Shown: positions 1 through 8,956, numbered from the stretch's first letter. The stretch is 20,951 nucleotides of DNA from UBA6165 sp044233745 (GCA_044233745.1 JBIIJN010000046.1:1-20951), one strand, 5' to 3'. Notes: generated by a model not told the origin, from the letters alone. Translations and numbers: made by a program.

Positions 1-236
1 CGTTCCACACCGATTTTTTGCAATTCCGCTTGCACAAAGTTTGCGTATGCTTTTATGTTTCGCTGCGATAATAGTTCGTTTTTGTTTTCCCCGTGATAAG
101 GCAAATCCAACAAAACAGAACGCCATGGAGCACGCTTCAAAGTCAGCTTAATCCATTGCGTGCTCGACAACAAATAGCCGTGAAGAAAAACAACAGTTGT
201 GGCGTTTTTAGTTCCAGAAATAATTTGAATCGACAT
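1..236 (-). CDS. alpha/beta-hydrolase fold protein, N-terminal part
   Basis: This is the first 78 codons of a gene that runs off the left edge of the window. The ATG at 236 opens a reading frame with the hallmarks of an alpha/beta hydrolase. A beta strand ends in FLHGYLLSS, whose HG is the usual oxyanion-hole motif, and a second strand ends in DLPYHGE, matching the common D-x-P-x-H-G turn. The nucleophile elbow and the catalytic Asp and His would lie outside the window, so substrate class cannot be read; a MenH-like or esterase-like enzyme is possible. The start lies one base after the stop codon of the upstream aminopeptidase gene, so the two are probably co-transcribed and translationally coupled. 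The family call is fairly safe and the specific function is open. Confidence 0.75.
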   Translation of the reverse strand, partial: MSIQIISGTKNATTVVFLHGYLLSSTQWIKLTLKRAPWRSVLLDLPYHGENKNELLSQRNIKAYANFVQAELQKIGVE

Positions 237-237
237 T

Positions 238-1530
238 TTACGAGTTCATCAAGTCCTCAATTTCATCAACTTCAATTGGAATGTTGCCCATCAAGTTAAA
301 CGGCGCGCCTGAATCTCTCACCACCAAATCATCCTCCAAACGGATGCCCAAACCTTCTTCAGGAATGTAAATCCCCGGTTCGCAAGTAAACACCATATTC
401 GCCTGAATTGGTTCATTCCATAGACCCACATCATGCGTGTCGAGGCCAATAAAATGGGATGTTCCATGCATGAAATATTTTTTATACGCGGGCCAATCTG
501 CCTTTTGATTTTTGATGTCAGTTTGGTCAATAAGTCCCAATCCGAGCAATTCTTTTTCCATAAAAAGACCCACTTCTTTGTGGTAATCGACCATCATAGT
601 GCCTGGAACAAGCAGGTTTTGCGCAAAATTCTTTACGCGAAGAACAGCGTTATAAACGTCTTTTTGGCGCTGTGTAAATCGACCACTCACCGGAATACAA
701 CGGGTTAAATCGGATGCATAATTGGCATATTCGGCACCAACATCAAGCAAAATCACATCGCCTGCTTTACACTGTTGGTTGTTCTCAATATAATGCAACA
801 CACAAGCATTTGGACCTGAGGCAATTATTGGCGTGTAAGCAAAACCCTTCGAGCGATTGATCAAAAACTCGTGGGCCAATTCAGCTTCAATTTCATATTC
901 CCAAACACCCGGCTTGATGAAATTCAACAAACGACGAACACCTTTCTCGGTAATGTTACAAGCCAACTGCATCAATTCGATTTCCTCTACTTCTTTAATC
1001 GAGCGAATTTTATGCATAATTGGTGCACTTTTCTTCACCTGATGCGCAGGATATTGCTCGCGACATTTTTTAATAAAACGATCTTCACGTGTTTCTACTT
1101 CAGTATTGGCGCGCAAGTGTTCGTTGGTGTTGAAATAAATCGTTTCAGCCTCAGCCATTAAATTCTTGAAAATGGTATCAAACTGCGAGAGCCAATACAC
1201 CGTTTTGATGCCTGATACCTCAAAAGCGCGGTCTTTGGTCAGTTTTTCTCCCTCCCAAACGGCAATGTGTTCATTGGTTTCGCGCAAAAATAAAACTTCA
1301 CGGTGCTTGGGGTCTTTAGCTGAAGGAAAAAGCACCAAAATGCTCTCTTCCTGGTCTACTCCTGACAAATAAAAAATATCGCGGTGCTGTTGAAAAGGCA
1401 GCGTGCCATCTGCACTAACAGGATAAATATCATTGGAATTAAAAACAGCCAAAGCACCACCCACCATGGCTGATGCAAATTTTTCTCTGTTTTTTACAAA
1501 TAAATGATTCGATAAGCAGTGATATTTCAT
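238..1530 (-). CDS. pepP: Xaa-Pro aminopeptidase (aminopeptidase P, M24B)
   Basis: This 430-residue protein is a metallopeptidase that removes an N-terminal residue preceding proline, probably in the cytoplasm since no signal peptide is seen. Residues 1-165 form the N-terminal creatinase/aminopeptidase P domain and residues 170-430 the pita-bread catalytic domain. The five expected metal ligands are present: Asp263 (LLDVGAEY), Asp274 (SDLTR), His359 (HGTSHFIG), Glu384 (CEPGIYIPEEG) and Glu399 (GIRLEDD). His246 and His366 match the usual substrate-side histidines. The length is normal for the family. The ATG at 1530 fits the N-terminal domain. The stop is one base before the start of the downstream hydrolase gene, which suggests a shared transcript. 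Other M24B members such as prolidase are less likely because of the N-terminal domain and the HGTSH spacing. Confidence 0.92.
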   Translation of the reverse strand: MKYHCLSNHLFVKNREKFASAMVGGALAVFNSNDIYPVSADGTLPFQQHRDIFYLSGVDQEESILVLFPSAKDPKHREVLFLRETNEHIAVWEGEKLTKDRAFEVSGIKTVYWLSQFDTIFKNLMAEAETIYFNTNEHLRANTEVETREDRFIKKCREQYPAHQVKKSAPIMHKIRSIKEVEEIELMQLACNITEKGVRRLLNFIKPGVWEYEIEAELAHEFLINRSKGFAYTPIIASGPNACVLHYIENNQQCKAGDVILLDVGAEYANYASDLTRCIPVSGRFTQRQKDVYNAVLRVKNFAQNLLVPGTMMVDYHKEVGLFMEKELLGLGLIDQTDIKNQKADWPAYKKYFMHGTSHFIGLDTHDVGLWNEPIQANMVFTCEPGIYIPEEGLGIRLEDDLVVRDSGAPFNLMGNIPIEVDEIEDLMNS

Positions 1531-1579
1531 GGAAATGATTTTTATGTGTAAAAATACAAAGAATATGCGTTTACAGTGA

Positions 1580-1589
1580 AACTATAGTT
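1580..1589. promoter_or_regulatory. 10-bp perfect palindrome AACTATAGTT
   Basis: AACTATAGTT is its own reverse complement. It lies in the 141-bp region between the divergent pepP gene and the small gene starting at 1672, 23 bp from a second palindrome. It could be an operator half of a regulatory region or a chance AT-rich palindrome. No regulator is assigned. Confidence 0.25.
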
Positions 1590-1611
1590 CTTGGCCACAA
1601 AACTTTATTGG

Positions 1612-1628
1612 ACGTAAATAGTTTACGT
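1612..1628. promoter_or_regulatory. inverted repeat ACGTAAA-N3-TTTACGT, possible operator
   Basis: Two perfect 7-bp arms are separated by TAG, giving a 17-bp dyad typical in size of a dimeric repressor site. It lies 44 bp before the preferred ATG of the following gene at 1672 and 82 bp from the pepP start on the other strand. There is no T-run, so it is not a terminator. Whether it is bound by a protein is inference. Confidence 0.4.
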
Positions 1629-1671
1629 TGTGATGAGCACTTCTTTGTGTCGTAAATTAAACAAACGACCT

Positions 1672-1989
1672 ATGAAAGCTTTATTTGACCGCATCGAAAT
1701 TTTGAAAATCCAATTTGAAAACCACGACAAAGACGTGCGCATTGTATGCAATGTTTGCCAAAATGATGTATGCACAGAAAGCACCTTGATTATTGGCTTT
1801 ACGGATTTAAATCGTGTATTATCACGCTTATCCATGTATGGCGTTGAGATTGATTTTTCATCATTCGAAATCACGCGCATCAACCATGAGGACTGTGTTT
1901 ACGAATTCGATGCTCAAAACACATTGGCTTTTGCGCCTACTTTAGAAAACTTCGAAATTTTAGAGCCTTACCGTCAGATTTGCGCATAA
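1672..1989 (+). CDS. small uncharacterised protein, 105 aa
   Basis: I do not recognise this protein. From the ATG at 1672 it reads MKALFDRIEILKIQF and continues to a TAA at 1989. It has no signal peptide or membrane segment, is acidic, and looks like a small alpha/beta cytoplasmic protein. The only cysteines of note are a CNVCQNDVC cluster near residues 24-32, a C-x2-C-x4-C arrangement that could bind a metal but may be incidental. An in-frame ATG at 1633 (preceded by a GTG at 1630) would add 13 residues. I prefer 1672 because it gives a conventional MKxLFDR beginning and leaves the palindrome at 1612-1628 in a proper upstream region. It stands alone on the plus strand between minus-strand genes, and its codon use resembles its neighbours. 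Confidence 0.65.
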   Translation: MKALFDRIEILKIQFENHDKDVRIVCNVCQNDVCTESTLIIGFTDLNRVLSRLSMYGVEIDFSSFEITRINHEDCVYEFDAQNTLAFAPTLENFEILEPYRQICA

Positions 1990-2070
1990 CGAATGAGTGG
2001 GTGGTAAAATTCAATTTCACCAAATCAGATAGGGTTATAATAATGCACAAAACCATTAAAAACCAATGAT

Positions 2071-3504
2071 TTATTGTTTCATAATTCTTGTGTGAACATG
2101 GACAACCCCATCATAAATTTCTAAAAAATAGCTGCCAGCCGCCAAAGAAGAAAGTTCAATGCTGTTCTCATTCAGGTTTCCAATCATGATTAATGTACCC
2201 GTCACATCATAAATCCTAAACGCGGCATTTGGCGGCACATTTTTGATATAAACTTCTGATTGAAAAGGATTTGGCCATGCAAAAACCGACTCTCCAAAAT
2301 TCCATATCCCCACATTTGCAGTAGAAATAGTTTCGGCAAGTAACGGACGGTAAACATCTAAAACCGCGCGCATCACATCGGCCTGTCCGATTGTAAAAGA
2401 ATTCTGGCAAGTACCGGAAGAATAATCCATATAATTCTCAACCATGTTGGGCAAATCGACGCCTTCGATGTTATCTACGCAGGTGTTTGAATTGAGATTA
2501 CAGCCCCAATTGCTATGGTTATTGGCGTTTGGTGTGTCGGCAATAAAGTCATCCAAATCGCAACCGCCATCACCCCAAATATGTCGCAAACCGAGGTAAT
2601 GACCAACTTCATGTACCAATACTTTTCCTTTTTTGATTGGGCTGTTCAAGTTTTGATACGGATTTGGAAAACTGTTTGGATTGTTGTCGCCAATAGCCAC
2701 ATAATGCATCAAAACGCCTTGATCGAAGCCAACCAGTGGTTCAAGAATTTCAGCCGGCCAGTTTTCATGATCCATCGGCGGGGTTGCCAATCCAACAAAA
2801 ACCAGCTCTTCAAAATTATTGATTAATGGCTCTAATATCCTGAGGTCGCCAATCCATATATTTAAATACCGCTCTGTATCCCAAGCATCAATGCCGCCCA
2901 AATCCGTATTAGTTAGCCGAAACATATTGTAATACAAACTGTCGTTTACCCACGTTGTAATTTCATTCGTTTGATTTGAACCATATGGTAAAATTCCGCC
3001 AAAATGTGTGATGTTTGTTGAGGTTCGCGTAATACCCGTCGTTAGGGAGCCAGAAGGGTCAACTTCAGCCAAGCGGAATTCTATTTTCGTATCGCCCACA
3101 AAATCCAGAAAAGCTAGTCTGGTTTGAGAAGCATTTTCATTTTGACGCCGGAAAGCTTGGTTCAAAATTTCCAGTTGATTTAAAATTATGGAGTCCGCCA
3201 AATTCTCTTGGTCATTATTATATACAATATGAAACACGACAGGAATTACAAGAAGCTCATCGTAATTTCTGTTATTCTGTTGGTTTTGAACCATTTGAAC
3301 AACCTGTTGCATGAGCGTGTTGGAAAGTTCCAAGAAATTATATGTTTCGCTGGACATATTTTGCATCATTCTATGGCTGCCACAACTCGGCATTTCATCA
3401 CAGAGTTGTGCATTATTCAGCCCCTGTATTGCTCCCTGTGTTTTCCCGCAAACTGGCAGCATTAGGAATAGTCCTAAAATTATACGACAATGAGTCTTTT
3501 TCAT
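2071..3504 (-). CDS. secreted M43 (pappalysin-like) metalloprotease with T9SS sorting domain
   Basis: This 477-residue protein is predicted to be an extracellular zinc endopeptidase. The ATG at 3504 gives MKKTHCRIILGLFL, a good Sec signal peptide; ATGs at 3513 and 3549 in the same frame would only add residues before it. The zinc site is HEVGHYLGLRH (His298, Glu299, His302, His308), followed by the M43-typical IWGDGGC and DTPN segments and the Met-turn NYMDY near 357-361. The last ~65 residues (WPNPF, IYDVTGTLI, LAAGSYFLEI) form a type A T9SS C-terminal sorting domain, so the protein should be exported across the outer membrane and cleaved or anchored there. The cut site LMLPVCG is a poor lipobox, so signal peptidase I processing is more likely. 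It lies 79 bp downstream of an AraC-type regulator gene on the same strand. Confidence 0.9.
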   Translation of the reverse strand: MKKTHCRIILGLFLMLPVCGKTQGAIQGLNNAQLCDEMPSCGSHRMMQNMSSETYNFLELSNTLMQQVVQMVQNQQNNRNYDELLVIPVVFHIVYNNDQENLADSIILNQLEILNQAFRRQNENASQTRLAFLDFVGDTKIEFRLAEVDPSGSLTTGITRTSTNITHFGGILPYGSNQTNEITTWVNDSLYYNMFRLTNTDLGGIDAWDTERYLNIWIGDLRILEPLINNFEELVFVGLATPPMDHENWPAEILEPLVGFDQGVLMHYVAIGDNNPNSFPNPYQNLNSPIKKGKVLVHEVGHYLGLRHIWGDGGCDLDDFIADTPNANNHSNWGCNLNSNTCVDNIEGVDLPNMVENYMDYSSGTCQNSFTIGQADVMRAVLDVYRPLLAETISTANVGIWNFGESVFAWPNPFQSEVYIKNVPPNAAFRIYDVTGTLIMIGNLNENSIELSSLAAGSYFLEIYDGVVHVHTRIMKQ

Positions 3505-3583
3505 AACAAACATTTTTACGTTAATTGATGCAAAATTCGGATAAGGCATGTTTCAAAAATTGGAGATTTGGGACAACATAAAA

Positions 3584-4441
3584 TCAACTCAATGTCCAAA
3601 ATGTTCCTTTGTCGCCCAAAATTGACAAGTTATTGAAAAATAATTTTGGATTAAATCCCGTTAATTTTTTAAAGTGTTTGATGAAATCAGATTGGTCATA
3701 ATACGCCGTGTCAAGCGCCAATTCAGTCAATTTCGTCCTGTCCTTTGAGTTTTGAAAAAGTTCGATCGACCTCCTAAATTGAATCATTTTCATATAGTCT
3801 ATCACTGAACTGTTTTGGTGTTTATTAAACAAGCGCAATAATGTTTTTCGGCTAATTTCTAGCTCGGCAGCAAGTTCTTCAACAGTGTGTTTGGAATCAT
3901 GAGCAAACAAAAACCGGGTTGCTTCTTCCATTTTATGCTCCTGAAAACCTTGGTAAACCGATAGAAAATAGTCATCGAGAATTGCTACTTTGTCCACTAA
4001 ATTGTCTGCTTCGAAAAGCTCATTTAAAATAGGTTCCATCGTTCTTTTGAAGACATTAAAATCGACGTTGATGGGCGCATGAATATATTCGGACAAACTG
4101 CCTTCTAGAAAATGATTCAGTCCAAGAGGCTGAAAAACCACTCCAATCTTATTGTATGGCGGAATTATTTGTGTTTGCGCGGCTCGATTGTTCAACTTAC
4201 TAAATCCAAAAGAGTAACCCACTCCAGTAGGCACAATTGTAGTCGAATAGGCATCATTCAAAACAATCTTGGATTGCTTATAAATTGACATAGCATTTTT
4301 GTAGTGCGGGTAATAGATAAAGGTGGTGGGAGCCGCGTGTTCTTCAGATTCATCGAAATAGTAATATGCGATGCATTTTCGAAGCAATGTTGACGTTGGA
4401 ATCGCTGTTTGAAACTTGTTTTTCACGGGTTTTATATTCAT
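3584..4441 (-). CDS. AraC-family transcriptional regulator
   Basis: This 285-residue DNA-binding protein has a C-terminal AraC/XylS double helix-turn-helix at about residues 185-270. The first HTH lies around TVEELAAELEISRKTLLRLF, and the second around ELALDTAYYDQSDFIKHFKK followed by the family signature LTGFNPKLFF. The ~180-residue N-terminal part is a sensing or dimerisation domain of a type common in Bacteroidota, and its ligand cannot be inferred. The gene starts 27 bp after the stop of the glycerophosphodiesterase gene and ends 79 bp before the M43 protease gene, all on one strand. It may regulate one or both, but no operator repeats were identified. Confidence 0.88.
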   Translation of the reverse strand: MNIKPVKNKFQTAIPTSTLLRKCIAYYYFDESEEHAAPTTFIYYPHYKNAMSIYKQSKIVLNDAYSTTIVPTGVGYSFGFSKLNNRAAQTQIIPPYNKIGVVFQPLGLNHFLEGSLSEYIHAPINVDFNVFKRTMEPILNELFEADNLVDKVAILDDYFLSVYQGFQEHKMEEATRFLFAHDSKHTVEELAAELEISRKTLLRLFNKHQNSSVIDYMKMIQFRRSIELFQNSKDRTKLTELALDTAYYDQSDFIKHFKKLTGFNPKLFFNNLSILGDKGTFWTLS

Positions 4442-4468
4442 TCAACATCAATAACGGTAAAAAGCACG

Positions 4469-5344
4469 CTACAATTCCAAAATCAAATTTGGATAATCGG
4501 TAATGATGCCATCTACACCCATTTTAAGCATTTCACGCATCTCTTGAATTGTGTTGACTGTCCATGGAATAACACGCATTTTTAGCTTCTGTAATTGCTC
4601 TACCTTTGCTTTATCTATGTTCAGGTGATTCGGACTGTATATGTCTGGAAGTTTCTCTAGCACCAGCATCTGTTCGAGTGGATCTCCCTTTTCCTCGGTC
4701 AAAAATGCAAATTGAAGTTGTGTATTCATGCGCATAAAAACATTCAAAACACGTGGGTCAAAAGATTGAATAGTGGTCAACTCCACGATGCCTAAGCCCC
4801 GAATAGTTTCGTACACGCGCTCTACAAATAATTGGGTTCCTGGCAGATATATCCCGTCCCAATCGGGTTGTGATTTTAGTTCAATATTGAAACGAGGCAT
4901 TTCAATTCCCTGCGCTTTACAGTGTTTTTTCACGGCTTCCACCACATCAATGAGCGATGGTTTATAGGTGGACAATTGTTGCTGCTCAGGAAAACGTGGA
5001 TGGGGCTTGTTTCCGCATTTGATTTCCTTGATTTCTGCGTATGTGAGTTGATACAAGTTTTTGTTCTCCAATTCCGCACAATCACAAATTTCCTCAGAAA
5101 ACCAAGGCTCATGCGATACCAAAACCACATTGTCTTTGGTCAATACCACATCCAATTCCAAAGTACGCACGGGAAACGACAAAGCATAAATAAATCCTTC
5201 AATGCTGTTCTCAGGCATCAATCCACGGCAGCCGCGATGTCCTTGCCAATCCAAGTTATTGGGTATTGTGGTTGATTCGGTTTGAACATTTGGAGCCATC
5301 GTGCAAGCGCTGAGAAAGATGAGGGAAATCAGGGTGTGCTTCAT
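4469..5344 (-). CDS. glycerophosphodiester phosphodiesterase, lipoprotein
   Basis: The product hydrolyses glycerophosphodiesters to glycerol 3-phosphate and an alcohol, probably at an envelope membrane. The ATG at 5344 yields 291 residues beginning MKHTLISLIFLSAC, where LSAC is a lipobox and Cys14 the lipidated residue. An ATG 45 bases upstream is unlikely because it falls inside the nrdA terminator hairpin. GDPD motifs are all present: GHRG (His36, Arg37), PENS, TLELDVVLTKDNV (Glu63, Asp65), SHEP (His78), IELK, and the C-terminal PWTVN and GVDGIITDYP. The arrangement matches the GDPD TIM-barrel family. It lies just downstream of nrdA, so it probably has its own weak promoter; TAACTTTA lies immediately before the start. 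The following gene encodes an AraC-type regulator. Confidence 0.9.
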   Translation of the reverse strand: MKHTLISLIFLSACTMAPNVQTESTTIPNNLDWQGHRGCRGLMPENSIEGFIYALSFPVRTLELDVVLTKDNVVLVSHEPWFSEEICDCAELENKNLYQLTYAEIKEIKCGNKPHPRFPEQQQLSTYKPSLIDVVEAVKKHCKAQGIEMPRFNIELKSQPDWDGIYLPGTQLFVERVYETIRGLGIVELTTIQSFDPRVLNVFMRMNTQLQFAFLTEEKGDPLEQMLVLEKLPDIYSPNHLNIDKAKVEQLQKLKMRVIPWTVNTIQEMREMLKMGVDGIITDYPNLILEL

Positions 5345-5373
5345 GCGGGTAAAGTTAAGGGAAAATACATTCA

Positions 5374-5400
5374 CAAAAAAAGCGGTCATTTCTGACCGCT
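5374..5400 (-). terminator. intrinsic terminator of nrdBA
   Basis: On the minus strand an 8-bp perfect stem, AGCGGTCA/TGACCGCT with a 4-nt loop, is followed by seven T and a G. It starts 26 bp after the nrdA stop codon and is oriented to end nrdA transcription. Confidence 0.88.
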
Positions 5401-5426
5401 ATTAAAATTCATAAGGTTTACAAAAA

Positions 5427-7784
5427 TCAACCGCTACACATTTCGCAGCCATCTGGATCGTCCAAAGAACAAGCAATGGCTGCCATGTTTTCTTCCTCCG
5501 TTTTTTGGATGCTTTCTTGCACTGCTGCTTTGTCCACTGTGAACTTGATGGCATCCGTTGCTGCTTTTGTGCGCAGGTAATACATGCCTGTTTTCAAGCC
5601 TTTTTCCCAACCGTAGAAGTGCATCGAAGTCAATTTACCAAAGTTGGCATTCTCCATGAAAATATTTAACGACTGTGATTGACAAATAAACGCGCCACGG
5701 TCAGCAGCTTGTTCGATAATTACCTTTTGAGAAATCTCCCAAGCCGTTTTGTACAAATCTTTCAAATCCTGTGGAATCTCGTTGATGTTTTGGATAGAAC
5801 CATTAGACACCATCAATTTCTGACGCATATCCATGTTCCACAAACCAGCTTTCACCAAGTCCTTCAACAAGTGCTTGTTTACGATGATGTATTCACCTGA
5901 CAATACGCGGCGTGTATAAACATTCGACGTGTAAGGCTCAAAGCACTCATTGTTGCCCAAAATCTGAGCAGTAGAAGCTGTGGGCATTGGCGCCAACAAC
6001 AAAGAATTTCTAACACCGTGTGTTTTCACTTCTTCACGAAGCACGTCCCATTCCCATCGGTTGGATGGCTGAACGCCCCACATGTCGAATTGGAAAATGC
6101 CTTGTGACACTGGTGAACCTTCCCAAGTTTGATAAGGTCCTTCTACAATTGCCAAATCCTTAGATGCGGTCATGGCAGCGTAATATATCGTTTCAAAGAT
6201 ATCCTTGTTCAACTGTGCTGCCTCTGGAGAATCGAATGGATAACGCATCAAAATATAAGCATCAGCCAAACCTTGCACACCCAAACCAATTGGTCGGTGA
6301 CGCATGTTGGAATTACGCGCTTCCTCAACTGGATAATAATTGTTGTCTATGATTCTGTTCAAGTTGATTGTAGCTTGATACGTTACCTCAAACAATTTGT
6401 TGTGGTTGAACACGCCGTCTTCCACATATTTAGGAAGGGCCAATGAAGCCAAATTACAAACCGCAATCTCGTCTGGAGCGGTGTATTCAATAATTTCTGT
6501 ACACAAGTTAGATGACTTGATTGTACCCAAATTCTTTTGATTCGATTTCATGTTGGCTGCGTCCTTATACAACATATAAGGCGTACCTGTTTCAATTTGC
6601 GATTCCAAAACTTTGAACCACAAATCTTGCGCTTTTATCGTTTTTCTTCCTTTTCCTTCGGCTTCATATTTGGTATATAGTGCTTCAAAAGCTGGACCAT
6701 AAGCGTCAGAAAGACCTGGGCATTCGTTTGGACACATCAAGGTCCAATCGCCATTTTCTTTAACGCGCTGCATAAATAAATCTGGCGTCCACAAAGCGTA
6801 GAACAAATCTCTTGCGCGTTGCTCTTCTTTACCGTGGTTTTTCTTCAAGTCCAAGAAATCCATGATGTCTGCATGCCAAGGCTCCACATAAATCGCGAAT
6901 GATCCTTTGCGTTTTCCACCACCTTGATCCACATAACGAGCTGTGTCGTTAAACACACGCAACATTGGCACAATACCGTTTGACGTTCCGTTAGTGCCTT
7001 TGATATAAGAGCCTGTAGCGCGGATGTCGTGGATAGACAAACCAATACCGCCAGCAGCTTGAGAAATCTTAGCGCACGACTTCAATGTTTCGTAAATACC
7101 ATCAATGCTGTCTTCTTTCATGGTCAACAAGAAACAAGACGACATTTGAGGCTTGGGCGTACCTGAATTGAACAATGTTGGTGTGGCATGGGTAAACCAA
7201 CCTTCAGACAACAAATCATAGGTTTTCAAAACAGCATCGATATCCTCTTTGTGGATACCCAAAGAAACGCGCATCAACATGTGTTGCGGACGCTCGGCAA
7301 CCAAGCCGTTGATTCTCAATAAATAAGAGCGCTCCAAAGTTTTGAAACCAAAATAATCGTATTTGAAGTCGCGGTCGTAAATAACACTTGAATCTAATTG
7401 GGCTTTGTGTTTTTGAACAACTTCATACACATCGTCGGCAATCAACGAAGCTTTTTTGTTGGTTTTCGGGTCGATGTAATTGTACAAATCATCAACCACC
7501 TCCGAGAACACCTTTTTCGTGTTTTTATGCATGTTAGACACGGCAATGCGCGAAGCCAACAAAGCATAATCAGGGTGGTCTAGGGTTTTCGACGCGGCTA
7601 CCTCAGCGGCCAAATTGTCAAGGTCTGTGGTTTTCACACCATCATACAAACCTTCGATTACCTTCATGGCAATCATTTCAGGCGACACCAAAGGGTCTAG
7701 CCCATAACACATCTTCACAATGCGCGCTGTGATTTTATCGAATTTCACAGCTTCTTTTCTTCCATCTCGTTTTACAACATACAT
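5427..7784 (-). CDS. nrdA: ribonucleoside-diphosphate reductase, alpha subunit (class Ia)
   Basis: This is the large subunit of aerobic ribonucleotide reductase, which makes deoxynucleoside diphosphates for DNA synthesis in the cytoplasm as a complex with NrdB. At 785 residues it has an N-terminal ATP-cone allosteric domain (about 1-90, beginning MYVVKRDGRKE), the R1 barrel, and a C-terminal redox tail CEMCSG. The catalytic set is complete: redox pair Cys217 (SSCFLL) and Cys443 (CNLAS), and Asn426, Cys428 and Glu430 in NLCTE. These positions are each exactly one lower than in human RRM1 as I recall it, so this is the eukaryote-like R1 subgroup that also occurs in Bacteroidota. It lies 64 bp downstream of nrdB and ends at an intrinsic terminator. 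The ATP cone implies dATP feedback control. Confidence 0.96.
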   Translation of the reverse strand: MYVVKRDGRKEAVKFDKITARIVKMCYGLDPLVSPEMIAMKVIEGLYDGVKTTDLDNLAAEVAASKTLDHPDYALLASRIAVSNMHKNTKKVFSEVVDDLYNYIDPKTNKKASLIADDVYEVVQKHKAQLDSSVIYDRDFKYDYFGFKTLERSYLLRINGLVAERPQHMLMRVSLGIHKEDIDAVLKTYDLLSEGWFTHATPTLFNSGTPKPQMSSCFLLTMKEDSIDGIYETLKSCAKISQAAGGIGLSIHDIRATGSYIKGTNGTSNGIVPMLRVFNDTARYVDQGGGKRKGSFAIYVEPWHADIMDFLDLKKNHGKEEQRARDLFYALWTPDLFMQRVKENGDWTLMCPNECPGLSDAYGPAFEALYTKYEAEGKGRKTIKAQDLWFKVLESQIETGTPYMLYKDAANMKSNQKNLGTIKSSNLCTEIIEYTAPDEIAVCNLASLALPKYVEDGVFNHNKLFEVTYQATINLNRIIDNNYYPVEEARNSNMRHRPIGLGVQGLADAYILMRYPFDSPEAAQLNKDIFETIYYAAMTASKDLAIVEGPYQTWEGSPVSQGIFQFDMWGVQPSNRWEWDVLREEVKTHGVRNSLLLAPMPTASTAQILGNNECFEPYTSNVYTRRVLSGEYIIVNKHLLKDLVKAGLWNMDMRQKLMVSNGSIQNINEIPQDLKDLYKTAWEISQKVIIEQAADRGAFICQSQSLNIFMENANFGKLTSMHFYGWEKGLKTGMYYLRTKAATDAIKFTVDKAAVQESIQKTEEENMAAIACSLDDPDGCEMCSG

Positions 7785-7848
7785 AAGCCCAATAAATATT
7801 TAAGTTTCAAAATTTTCGGTTATAGTAGGGTCGGTCTTAGTATCTCAG

Positions 7849-8832
7849 TTAAAAATCATCGTCCAAAGAGAATGAGTGGTTGTCTTTCGTGCTCGACATC
7901 ACTCCAGCTTTTTGGTACTCAGCAACGCGTTTTTCAAAGAAGTTTGTTTTCCCTTGAATCGAAATCATGTCCATGAAATCGAATGGGTTGGTAACGTTAA
8001 ATTGCTTCGGACAATTCAACTCAGCCAAAAGTCTATCTGCCACAAATTCAATGTATTGCGACATCAATTCGCTGTTCATGCCAATCAATCTCACGGGCAA
8101 AGCATCAAGTATAAATTCCTTCTCGATTTCAACAGCATCCAGAATGATATCGATAACCGTTTGCTGTGAAAGTTTGTTTACCACGTGGTTGTTATACAAC
8201 AAACAAGCAAAATCGCAATGTAGACCTTCATCTCTAGAAATCAACTCATTACTAAATGAAAGTCCGGGCATCAAACCGCGTTTTTTCAACCAGAAAATAG
8301 AGCAAAACGAACCTGAGAAAAAGATGCCTTCTACAGCAGCAAATGCGATTAAGCGCTCTGCAAACGAACCTTGATCAATCCAACGCAAAGCCCAATCTGC
8401 TTTTTTACGCACACATTCGATGCTATCAATGGCGCTGAACAAGTAGTTTTTTTCGGCAGTATCTCTGATGTAGGTGTCAATCAACAAAGAATACGTTTCT
8501 GAGTGGATATTTTCAATGGCCACTTGAAACCCGTAGAAAAACTTGGCTTCTGTATATTGCACTTCTGCCAAAAAGTTCTCAGCCAAATTCTCATTCACGA
8601 TACCATCAGACGCTGCAAAAAACGCCAAAACGTGCTTGATGAAGTGTTTTTCATCATCGTTGAGCTTGTTTTCCCAATCGATCAAATCTGGAGAAAGGTC
8701 AATTTCTTCAGCGGTCCAAAAACTGGCCTCCGCTTTTTTGTAAAAAGACCAAATATCATCGTGCTGAATGGGAAACAACACGAAGCGGTCTTTATTTTCT
8801 GCTAAAATCGGTTCTACTTGCGTATTCATCAT
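7849..8832 (-). CDS. nrdB: ribonucleoside-diphosphate reductase, beta subunit (class Ia)
   Basis: This is the small, radical-generating subunit that partners NrdA. The carboxylate-bridged di-iron site is intact: Asp76, Glu107, His110, Glu168, Glu202 and His205, counting from the ATG at 8832. The radical tyrosine is Tyr114 in NIHSETYSLL. The spacing from the first Asp to the tyrosine (38 residues) equals that in mouse R2, so this is a tyrosyl-radical enzyme of the eukaryote-like subgroup. The C-terminal SFSLDDDF resembles the R2 tail that docks onto R1. The frame is open to a TTG at 8853, but the tandem ATGATG at 8832/8829 is the natural start, giving 327 or 326 residues. It is the first gene of nrdB-nrdA, with a candidate promoter about 95 bp upstream. 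Confidence 0.95.
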   Translation of the reverse strand: MMNTQVEPILAENKDRFVLFPIQHDDIWSFYKKAEASFWTAEEIDLSPDLIDWENKLNDDEKHFIKHVLAFFAASDGIVNENLAENFLAEVQYTEAKFFYGFQVAIENIHSETYSLLIDTYIRDTAEKNYLFSAIDSIECVRKKADWALRWIDQGSFAERLIAFAAVEGIFFSGSFCSIFWLKKRGLMPGLSFSNELISRDEGLHCDFACLLYNNHVVNKLSQQTVIDIILDAVEIEKEFILDALPVRLIGMNSELMSQYIEFVADRLLAELNCPKQFNVTNPFDFMDMISIQGKTNFFEKRVAEYQKAGVMSSTKDNHSFSLDDDF

Positions 8833-8926
8833 ATCTATTTTGTCGAACACCAAGGTTCGAGGGTTAATTCGGTAATTTGTCAGGAATCGGAAACAAATCG
8901 GGAGATGGTTTCCAAAATCGTGAGCA

Positions 8927-8956
8927 CAAAAATCATAAAAAAAGAACGCTAGTCAA
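8927..8956 (-). promoter_or_regulatory. candidate nrdBA promoter
   Basis: On the minus strand TTG (8954-8956) is followed after 19 bases by GATTTTTG (8927-8934). The second box matches the Bacteroidota -7 element TAnnTTTG at all but the first base, and the 19-base spacing is the usual one. It would give a leader of roughly 90 nt before nrdB. Confidence 0.4.

Noticed and set aside
1990..2070. Bidirectional terminator between the small gene and the M43 gene
   Set aside because: A weak GGTG...CACC pairing exists, but no T-run follows on either strand.
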